Assembly (NCBI GenBank): GCA_031213475.1
Contig: JARUPZ010000010.1
Coordinates: forward strand, 4,938,776 to 5,002,775
DNA length: 64,000 bases
Direction of reading: 5' to 3'
DNA from: Nereocystis luetkeana
Taxonomy: Eukaryota; Sar; Phaeophyceae; Laminariales; Laminariaceae
Below the pieces are notes generated by a model that saw only the letters and a list, made by a program, of their open reading frames with translations, did no database searches and was not told where the DNA came from. Position 1 is the first letter of the stretch. Every line of letters starts with the position of its first letter. The position numbers and the translations under genes were made by a program. Positions 47,168-56,893 of this stretch are shown here, one piece after another.

Positions 47168-49443
47168 TTGTACCTGTGGCAGCATGCATGTATCGCAAAA
47201 CATGCACAAATACACCCCAACTATACGACAGATCGCAGGGTCCGATGAAATATCAACTATTAACAAGAAGCCACAGCAATACAGCGCGGACAACCTACCG
47301 CACACACGTGATGCTAGTTCCTGCTCTGCCGGCGGGCAGCAGGCGTGCATGGCGCTATAGCCAGCTCGTTGTAGCGCGCGCCCTCCACTGCTCATGTGCT
47401 GTTTGTTGTCTGCGGTGTCTGGGTTACGTACATGATAAAAAAAAATGAAAAAAAAAGATGATCTGCGCGAGGATCGGACTCAACGCTCCAAGTTCTAAAT
47501 CGGGCATCGTGACCATTTTAAAATATTAACAAAGATCTATATCACCTGGCGTTATTTTTCGCGGCGCAAACAGCACACCGCAAACACACGCACAGCAGCA
47601 AAGCAGAAAAGAGAGAGGTGGCGATGACAGATGATCGACCGCAGCCTCCGCCAAAGCAACTGCAGTAACGATAGCAGTGCAACACGGACTTGCGACACGC
47701 GCGTGGTGTGCCCCGCTGATGCTTGTGCCGCCAGGAAGGGTTGTAACGTTGTTTGTGTTATGTGCATGATGTCTGATGTCTATTAAATAGATTTTTCGGG
47801 TGTGGCTCGGCCAAGAAACACAAAACGTCGGAAACATAAGGACAGTTACGATACTTATATTCAATCCAAACGGTCCTAACATTTCCGTCCAGAGTGTGCG
47901 TGGGTCTGCCACACACAACAGCAGCAAAGACAGGTAAATGGCGGAGTACGGACTCCGATAAACACAACTATTTTAGTCACAGCAGTACATCGCAGATGGG
48001 GGTGTCACACACGTACGGTGTTGCCTGTTGATGTGTATGCGTCACAGCGTTGTAACGTTGTGCTCTCTGCCTGTTGTCTATTGTCCACCTGATACATGTC
48101 TGGGCTGTGTGCTCATGAAAGGGCAAGAAACTGACGACATTGAACCGGTACGCACGTATAAAACAAGGCCTCTCTTACTGAAACCAGGGAACTCGTCTGA
48201 TCTACTCCCGCCGAAAAAAACAAATTGAGCGCTCGCCACGCGTTCCAGAGTGCACGGATCGCGCCGAGATCTCGACCAATCAATGGGCTTCCCGTGTCGG
48301 AGTCCTTAGCGTTTTGCCGAAAAAGTGGTCGTACCAAGAGAAAAGCTGGAAATAATACGAAAAATTCACACACACATACATGCTAGCTACACATATACGG
48401 TAGTACGAACAACATAGACCCGGTATGTACAATACAGAAATGCAGGTATGACGTGAGGTACTGGGGCGTGGTCAGTGCGAGTAGTGTGCTACAGGCAGGT
48501 GTACTGTGAGGAACTGGGCCATCCATTCCCTGTACTTCGAGCAAAACCATACTCTGAGGTACTCATGTACTCTGAGGCACTGGTACCGGCGAGGGTATAC
48601 TGGGTGGGTATTCTGGCATTGTGCGCAGTACCTATACCAGGTATACGTACAGCTGTGACGACATTTCCAAAACGTCTAGGGCTGGGGACTGGCTGACTCA
48701 ATCAGTAGCTATTATGCTGTGGTCAAAATCAATCACTATACTATTAATAAATCGCAGCAATATACTGGCCGAGAGAAGCGAGTAACAGGCGGTCGAACGC
48801 AGCTCGGCCAATCGGCCACACCCGGTTGGTAAGGGGGGGACTCTTGAGGCGCCGCCGGAGGGTGAAAACATACGAGTTTCAACGCTTCGTTTCTCATCAC
48901 AATCGGGGCTCAAAACTGCATTGGCTGGGGGTAATTGCCGTCATCGACACAAAAAAATCCAGAACCCCCCCCCCCCCATAAAACCGCGAGCAACGTGTGG
49001 CGATGATGTGACGCTTTATGTTACTGGTTTTCGCGCAGGTACGTTATGAATCGCTCTGATGTATCATATTTACCGCTTCTCCTTCGCTCCTACCCGGTGC
49101 CCTTGGGGCACAGGGCAGAGATGGCAGCAGGCTCTGACCAGCAAACAAAATACAACTGAGCAGGGACACACTGAAGCGAAAAACCATCTAAAAAAACGAA
49201 GGAACGCTACGATAGACGTAACCGGTATCAGGTACGTATCAGGTACTCAACGCCAAGAGAGACATAGCACGGAAAAAAAGGAACGAAGGAGCAAGTCGAT
49301 AGGCCCAACAGTCGGGGGGTGGCGGAAAGCTCCTCTCTCCTCTCCTTCGGAACCCATTAGGCACTCATTCGGTACGTATTTGTACTGCTCCGCTCCTTCC
49401 CTCGCGGAGCTAAGTAGCATATCACAACTACTACTATATACTA

Positions 49444-49548
49444 TTACGGGGGGCCATAGTTAACAGGACCTATGGTATACATAAAAACCTATATGTTTAA
49501 GCATTTTTACTAGCAATATTTGGTCCTGTTAACTATGGCCCCCCGTAA
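49444..49548. mobile_element. MITE-like element, family 1 (intact hairpin)
   Basis: TTACGGGGGGCCATAGTTAA at the left end and TTAACTATGGCCCCCCGTAA at the right are perfect reverse complements, followed inside by CAGGACC / GGTCCTG. This is the cleanest copy, flanked by TA. Confidence 0.8.
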
Positions 49549-49899
49549 TAACAGAAGAAACTACAAAACGACCTAAAACAGCTCAACAATCAGACCGATT
49601 TGTTGCACCCGGGTTCCCTCCCTTTCTTGAGCGACAGGGAGGGCGGGTGGGAACAACGATCGATCCACTCGTCCCGCTGCCTTCCACCACGCAGAAATCA
49701 CGACCATAACCCCGCTCCCAAGGCCAGCTATTCTGACGACGTGAGGAAGAGCCAGCTCTCTCCTTCGTGTACTCCGTACTCTCGTGCCTAGCTCGTTGCT
49801 TTCACTGTCCTATGCCGACTGGAGACCGGCCGCTTGCTTGCGCCGTGCTCACTTGTTACTCGACTCGAAACCGCCTCACAGAACGTTTTTTTTTTGTGA

Positions 49900-49995
49900 G
49901 GAAATTTACAGCTTTTGTCGTGAAGCGCGACAGAGAAAAAACACGATTCATGACGAATCGTCTTTTTTTTTGTTTTGTTCGTTGGAAGTAGCCCT
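49900..49995. mobile_element. Small AT-rich inverted element, family 5
   Basis: AAAAAACACGATTCATGACG then AATCGTCTTTTTTTTTGTTT, followed by TTCGTTGGAAGTAGCCCTAA, parallels 5881-5965. Confidence 0.45.
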
Positions 49996-50123
49996 AACTT
50001 AAAGAATACCTCGTACCAGGTACGTTCCCCTCGCTGCCTCGGCAAGGAATGCTGCGAGGCATGCCCTATCAGGCTAATAGCGAGTGGGGTAGGTCTTTCT
50101 GGCGGGTGTAAGGCCGGACTCAC

Positions 50124-50245
50124 CCTCAAGGAGTGATACCTTCTTGCTGCTGCCTGTGGCCGCGAGGCTCAGGCGGCAGTAGAGTTGGGTCGTACGTGGT
50201 GCGTCAGGCACGGAGACCAACGATTCGCGCGTCTTTTTTAGGCAG
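50124..50245 (-). CDS. Internal exon of an unrecognised gene
   Basis: The exon is bounded by a strong acceptor (GCTGCTCTGCCGCAG) and a consensus donor (GAGG/GTGAGT). It reads CLKKTRESLVSVPDAPRTTQ followed by LYCRLSLAATGSSKKVSLLE, entering in phase 2 and leaving with one base over. Composition and splice sites are those of a real exon, but no family is recognised. The minus strand at about 50600-50430 also has an open stretch (HGRLIALAQSTRSFARALV then hydrophobic residues to a TGA), but its phase does not fit this exon. Confidence 0.4.
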
Positions 50246-51637
50246 CTGCGGCAGAGCAGCAATGCTCAATCGGGGTGTCCGTGCGCGGAGGCAGGCGCCA
50301 CCACAGGCCACACTACGGCACAGTCTATTGCGCCGGTAGGAGGCTGGATTCGACGACGAGGGATGAGGAAGACTGAGCGTCGACGTGCGGGGAAGAGACG
50401 GATTGACCTCCCCCTGCGCAAGAATTTTTATTCTTCAGATCAGAACCGCAAGTGCGAGGAGCATTTTCAGGATGACGAAGAAAGGGAACGACTGGAAGGG
50501 AATGGCAACGAGTGCACGCGCAAAGGAGCGGGTGGATTGGGCCAAGGCGATGAGGCGGCCATGAAGAGCGGCAGGAAGACGGTGCACGGAGACCCATGAT
50601 CTGCGCGCACACTATCATTACGAGAGAAGCAGTCATAGCTTGTTTTTTCCTGGTATTGTTTTTCACGAGGCAGAATAGTATCTACCGGTACTTGGTATTA
50701 ACGTCGTCACTGGTCTTTGTAGTTAACGAGTTGTATACCCTTCATGGGGAATAACCTACGCAATTATCAGGGACGTGGTATCATAACTGTGCTGCACCTT
50801 TTTGTGTCAGACAGTCCAGGAAGAGATGGCGATCGTTGATATTCGTGTGGTAGTAAGGTTCGATTGCTCCTTTTTTCACTGCATATCCGCGAGTCTTCAC
50901 TCTGACAGCACTCCAGATAGCAGGCAGGTGTGTTCCTCTTTCGTTTTCAGGACTACCGTGCGTTTCGTACGGTGCAGGCAGCACTTTAGACAGCATTCGC
51001 TGTAGTCAGCAGCCACGAGTTGGCTAGTGGTGGGAACGGGGGTACTCTATGTTATAGTTGAGAGGATATACCCGCGGCCATGTTGGTTCAGTTTGCACAT
51101 TGGTTTTAGCTCGTGTGCGCTTTCTTCGTCTCGTGTATTTCGAGGCAGCCGAATTTTCGATTTTTTTTTGTTTTTCGGATCTTCCTAGGGCTCCAGCACC
51201 TTTGTGCGACCACGGACTCCTTCGTCAGAGAGTTTTAATGTGAGAACAACAACAACAACAACAACAACAACAACTTTCCATGCTTTTAATACGCATCCAG
51301 CGGAAACATACACATCGAAACGTGAGACGCGGGTACCGCTTGCCGCGAGGCCTGGTTCCTGGTTCGACGTACCTGGACCCTTCGCATTCCAACTGTTTGT
51401 TCATGCAATACTGCTGTACTGATACATGATATCATACATCCGTGTATAGTGTTCGAGGACTGCATGGGCGCGATGTGCAGCTGGCGTAAATCCGCCCGCA
51501 CAGGCGAAGTTCTTCAGACGTGCCCGAATAAAATGATGTTTCTAATGCGGGAGGGTTTTAGCCACGAAACTGTTAAGAGATTTTTTACATTACTCCTAGC
51601 TTCGGTAACGGTAGCCACCACCCCGACCCGGAACTTT

Positions 51638-51659
51638 AACCCTAACCCTAACCCTAACC
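51638..51659 (+). repeat. Short interstitial telomere-like repeat
   Basis: About three and a half copies of CCCTAA (TTAGGG on the minus strand), alone in otherwise ordinary DNA. Confidence 0.7.
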
Positions 51660-52692
51660 AGAGGCATTCTTGGTTGGTGTGCCAGCTCGTCGTTGTGCTC
51701 GGAAAGGCTCCATTTGCTGCTCGGGCACATGTAAGGAAGGAAGTTCGCCTGAACGGGCAGATCTACGCGACATGGGCAGATCTACGCGATATATATGCGA
51801 TGGGGTATCTGTATTGTCGTTGACAAGCAACTGTTTATTTGCAACAGTGGCATTGGAGAATGGAGAAGATGAATGATGAATTAACCGTAGTGGTGTTAAG
51901 AGAGGCTTGCAAGCTGCGAATGCAATACCATGTACCAGGTACCTGGTATATTACACGTGATGCGATCTTCAAGGGATCGAGAGGCCAGGGCCATGATGAG
52001 TCATGAGCCCGCCAGCCCATCGATCACTCTTCACTCGTCGGTATTCGCGATAATATCCCAAACTGCAGATTGGAGCGGGCCCTTATCGGTTCTGTGAGCA
52101 TTGCTGCTGTACTAAACGAAGAGTACCTGCACTGCTCCTGCGATATTGTAACGTTGGCAACTGAGCATCCGCGACAGCGGTACCAATAGTAGTAGTAGCA
52201 AACAAAAAATATTGCTGTACCACGCGCGAGTCGCACCAGGAGTACCAGCACTATTAATATACATACCCATGGCCGCGTACCAAAGTGAACAACTATTAAC
52301 TCGTACCTATAACCAGTACCTGGGTACGATGTAATGAGAGCGCTCGCCGCTATATTAATATCAATACTCGTACGACTGCTGTTCTACGTTGCTCCTCCGA
52401 CCTTTTCAAACTTCAACCGTCCCTCCTAGACTTTCATGACCTGCCTGCCCGCCTTTCCACGCGACTACGCACGGGTTCCAGCGGCAGCCTATCGTCCAGT
52501 TGGCCTCATGATCCATCTTGGATGCCCACATCCCACTCATGCGCCAGGTATACGATACTGCTGCTGCTGCTGCTGCTGCTGTATACCTGGCATGTACTCG
52601 TACCCGTGGCTTCCAGCACAGCGGAGTCCCAGGTACCTGGTGTCTGGCTATTTCATAGAACTACAGCAGCAGTTGTAGCTCATATGCCCAAA

Positions 52693-52760
52693 CATCCGGG
52701 AACGTAAGAACCGTTTAAATATTAAAATATATATATAACGATCCTTACATTCCCGGACAT
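52693..52760. mobile_element. Short hairpin element, family 4
   Basis: ATCCGGGAACGTAAGAACCG and the mirrored CGATCCTTACATTCCCGGA enclose a TA-rich loop of about 25 bases. Only one copy seen. Confidence 0.45.
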
Positions 52761-52775
52761 AATGGTAGGTACGAG

Positions 52776-53212
52776 TTACTCGAGAGGAGGGGAGGGCATG
52801 TTCGCCGACCCGGCCCCCAACGAGCGGAATCCATATGTTCCGCTGGGGGTAAGAAGAGGTCTAGCCGATCTCAGGGTAGGAGGCGATCTTGATGGCACCA
52901 CTCGGGACGGATTTGGCGAGGTGCGGGAGGCGTCACTGAAAGCAGGAATCGACAACGAGTCGGCTTGCTGCTCGAACATTACTCCATCACACCAACCCAA
53001 CAGGCTTGTGAGAGTAAAGAAAATACATTCTGGAACAAAAACGACGACGAAGGTACATACACGATACGATCTGCGCGGATCTCTGCACACAAGCTCTTCA
53101 GGGCATAATCTACCATCCTACTACAGCACGAGCGTTGCGGGCAATCGCTTCTCACCTTCGTGGCAGCACGCTCGAGACTGAGTTCCTAGTTATCACGGTC
53201 CTTCTTAGCTTT
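52776..53212 (-). CDS. Ser/Pro-rich C-terminal exons of an unrecognised gene
   Basis: The last exon, 52935-52776, follows acceptor CTGCTTTCAG and reads DASRTSPNPSRVVPSRSPPT, then LRSARPLLTPSGTYGFRSLG and AGSANMPSPPLE with a TAA. The exon before it ends at 53156 with a strong donor (ACGAAG/GTGAGA) and reads KLRRTVITRNSVSSVLP. The two join in phase 2, creating a serine codon. The start of the earlier exon at 53212 is a guess. A basic, Ser/Pro-rich tail like this suggests a disordered phosphorylated C-terminus; the family is unknown. Confidence 0.4.
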
Positions 53213-55345
53213 CTCCGATATGATGGTGATGTTGATGCGGTGCAAAAAAGGTGTCTTTCGGGTTCGTCGGAGGTGTGTTTTCTAGAGATATGTGGATTCG
53301 CCAAAAATGCTCCACAATCTAGAAAGAGCCAGCGTGGGGGCATTCATATTCTTCAGTTCATCAGTGTTGTGTTGTGTGTTGTGTGGGGTGTGGGATCGCA
53401 TGCATAAAAGCACGAAAGCGTGCGCGTTCCGGGAAGAGGGACGAAGGATCCCCGTGTAGCAGCGGTTAGTTGTGCAGCAGGAGGAGCGTGTGTGAGGGTG
53501 TTTGTACATTCTTCGAATGTACGTACGTACAACAACAAACAATCAATGTGTTCTACGCCCTGCAAATATGTCCAAGAAGAACTTGCCAAGAAGGCGATCA
53601 TCTCATATAATATACCTGGTATGTAATAATCCCCCAAGTATACTGCTGCTGCTGTTGTTGTTGTAGTTGTCTTTACCGTTAGTCCCGAAAGCAAAATTCT
53701 AAACTCAGCAACAAGGTTTTAGAGCAGTATAGGCTTCTTGTGGGGCTAATTAGACTTGCTCAAGGGCCGCAGTACTTGTAGCGTACTGCAAACTATATAA
53801 ATTTGGTGTTGTTTGCCCACCGTCTGCCAGCAGCTCGCAGCGTGAGGGCGCCCAGCAGTACAAAAGAGTAGGACAATGTTGCGTCCATGCCGTACGACTC
53901 CCTGTGCATTGTATCTCGAGTCTCGGGCACCAACTTGCATCGCCCCCCAATCACGCAGTGGCCGTTTTGCTGTAATCGCCAGATACTATCATCATATCGC
54001 CATTTTTCACCTCTGAAGTCCCAAGAGGGTTAACGCAAGGCAGTGAGTAACACCCCCCTGTGTGATATGATCGCAAATATTCGAACACCTATAATATATT
54101 GTTGGGCGCACTACGAGGAGTTGGGGACTCTATAGCATTATTTCGTTGTTTCGAATAGCCCTCCCGGGTTTTCCCGGATGATCTCCGTCATCATCCATCG
54201 ACCGTCGTGTGGTCTGCATATATATATACGACCAGGGTGGGCTAATGTGATACTTCGTACGATAAAGTATCGGGCTCTATAAAAATGGTTTTGATGTAGC
54301 CCGCAGTATCGATTCCCTGAATACCCTAAGAGTATGTATCGGGCGCTGCAGTTCCCCTCGGCGAACAAGAATCAAAGCCCTGAATACCCCAAGAGTATTC
54401 CTGCATGGGGCTCTTATGCCCCCCTCGGTAGATAAGACAGTCAGTAATATTGAGGCTTTCGTAAGGACGTAGGGAACGTTCCTAGGACAGATCTCCTTTG
54501 AAGACAGGATGACCCGTAGAATTGGGTTCTAGGATATACTCGTACAGAAGTATCCTAGGGTTTAGCTGCTTCTTTGTTTGGTTAGGAACACCAATAGGAG
54601 AAGAGTATACCAGCGTCCGGGGAAAGTTTTGCTCGGACAAGTGTGTATTTACCCGTACATATAGCGGGTTAATGGAAGGGAGCAGAGTGGGCTTGATACC
54701 TCGAATCAAGCCCCAATGGAATCACTCTCAAGCTGCTTCCTTTTCTCTCGTCATAAAGGGGAATGACACGACAACAAAGAACTAAGTCTCCTGAACAAGA
54801 GAAGCTGCCTTCCAAGCCAGTTCCCGCATTCCAACCACTTACCTTTGTTGTCGGGCTCTGCTACACCTTCCTGTGGGCATGGGGCCATTTCATCAAGAAA
54901 ATGAAAATAAGCATTACCGTGATGTCCTAACGTTTGCAGGACATTTTGGGGGCTAGAGTCGTCACAGCAGGTCGCGGCTAAAAATAGCTTGTTCCACTCT
55001 GAATAATAACCGAGGCGGGTTCGGGCCGAACTGACAGGGCATGAACTTAACACGTAGTCAATCAATCTGCGGAAACACACAACTGTCGAACAGGAAAGAC
55101 GTGGCGCGACAGCATGCGCGCGTTGAACACAAGCCGCCCCACTATGTAGGGCATTTATGAACAATTTTTGCTCTGGTCGACGTCATCCCGATGATATTTG
55201 ACACGCCCTCCCTTAACACCCGCTCGCCTCTTCGGCCCCTGTTCTAAAGGTATGCCCAACGCAGATAAATATTATTTTGCGTGAACGTAGGCAAGGAACG
55301 TGAGGAGAGGATACTCGGCTCTGGTGATATACGGCACACCACCCC

Positions 55346-55558
55346 TTGGTACCCCCTCCCCGCCCTCCTTGTCCCTTCGTCCAAACGCAGACCAAGCACT
55401 TCGACGATAGCTGTGCTAGCATTTGGAGCAGACGAACCACCTTCCGCGTGGACATGAGCAAGGAACGGGAGGAGGAGTGGCTCGGTCAGACACACAGCTC
55501 GCGTCTTCAAACGCAGTTATCGCAGAAAGAAGCCCAGGCCCGTGCGACGGAAGCGTGA
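55346..55558 (+). CDS. Possible C-terminal exon with a charged helix
   Basis: The plus strand reads FRVDMSKEREEEWLGQTHSS then RLQTQLSQKEAQARATEA and a TGA, a composition typical of a coiled coil. No companion exon or clean acceptor was fixed, and the opposite strand is also open, so this is a weak call. Confidence 0.25.
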   Translation: MVPPPRPPCPFVQTQTKHFDDSCASIWSRRTTFRVDMSKEREEEWLGQTHSSRLQTQLSQKEAQARATEA

Positions 55559-56124
55559 GAGCAAGGAGCCACCACACACATACGTACGCAGAGGTGTACC
55601 TGCACAGCAACACTACAGCAGTAGCCCACGACGTGCTGCGAAAAAGCTACAGTACGTGCTCCACTAAATGCGTTCTGTGCCAGCAAGCGAAGAAGGGCCA
55701 GTGTTCTGCGTTCGTTTACGTAGGGTGGATCCTAAAGCCAAAAGCGATTACTTGCTGCCTGTTTCGATAATACTAGAAGACGGTTAGGGTGGGCAATATC
55801 GGTGCTCTTGCGACGACGACTGACCTTCCTCCCTACCCTTGCAACGTGCTACATTCACCCTCCTCCGGCAACGGCACTCCTATCCATACCAACCGGCGCT
55901 ACGGTTGTGGTGGAAGCCTGCGCATAAGAAACAAAAAACGGAAGAGCCGTCATTGCCACAGACAAAAACAAAACGAAAAACGACGTCTCGTTCACAGAAG
56001 GAGGGCGAGGTGGAGGTCAACAGTTTTACGCGCGCTTGATTGGACCTACCGGGCACCTTGTACCACTATGTACCACAATATAAGGACCATTTATATCACG
56101 GTTTAATATACAAACGGTAACCAA

Positions 56125-56226
56125 TAGGGGGGGCATAGTAATCAGGACCCACGATGGACAAACAAAGCGTCTATCCCACTGTGTCTGACAGGCCATATTT
56201 GTTCCTGACTGCTACTGTATGTTCCG
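56125..56226. mobile_element. MITE-like element, family 1 (diverged copy)
   Basis: Starts GGGGGGGCATAGTAATCAGG; the right end keeps TTGTTCCTGACTGCTACTGT but the terminal C run has decayed. Confidence 0.4.
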
Positions 56227-56254
56227 CCGTCTTAAGGTGTTTGTAATACTCATT

Positions 56255-56520
56255 TTGGGCAGGGTTATAAAACAACTTTGAAACCGACCAACATCAGGAA
56301 CCGATTTGTTAAGCAGGTGAATAAGAGTTTGCGCCGTTTGCCAACCAGGCCGCAGAGTTACCCAACCCGCTAATGCATGGGATAACAGCGTAGTTGAAGT
56401 CACTTTTTCCCACAGTAATTGTTATTTCGTGGGTCGGGATTACTACCAGTATTTCATAGGAAACGGACTACATGAAACCCAACCCAACCAAACTATTCGC
56501 AATCACCCTAGAAGCGGGCT
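56255..56520 (+). repeat. Dispersed direct repeat of about 250 bp, copy 2
   Basis: Sister of 42836-43090. It lies just downstream of the CFAP119-like gene. Confidence 0.6.
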
Positions 56521-56893
56521 GCTATTTAGCCGGCGCCGACCCTTAGCCCAAGGAGGAGTTCCATCTGACGATCAGCCTGCGCTTCCTCAGGGGCAAAATG
56601 TGTCAAGAGACGGCAGGGTAGGCCTGTGACGGACGGCGGTCTAGACCAAACATACTAGTTTAAGTGTGGGATCTCCTGAAGGTGTGACTGACGGCGCCCG
56701 TCACAGCCGCCTGCCGACATATTTGCTCACGGAGGCAACATGGACGGAAAGAGGTCCAAAACAAAACCCCAAGACAGCACGCACAATCATCACGCTAGCA
56801 CGGGCGATTTTTCGGCACGGCTGGGGCAGGTATAACGTCGAATCCCAGGCAGATCGAAACTATTGCAAGGTGTATGCTCGTGGCGTGGTTGTG

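Larger units (their letters stand above)
46000..50123. other. Intergenic upstream of the ATPase-inhibitor-like gene; no gene recognised
   Basis: Holds the CAG run, an intact family 1 hairpin, a family 5 element and many ACCTGGTA words. No exon was supported. Confidence 0.45.
53213..56893. other. Mostly unassigned; imperfect tandem near 54310-54440
   Basis: Two imperfect copies of CCCTGAATACCC-AAGAGTAT followed by CCCCTCGG lie at 54310-54430. A minus-strand frame at 55164-54751 is open for 137 codons but has no recognised motif. Confidence 0.4.

Noticed and set aside
47455..47520. tRNA-like text (GCGCGAGGATCGGACTC)
   Set aside because: On the minus strand the T-arm-like word is present but no matching acceptor, D-arm and anticodon stem could be folded.
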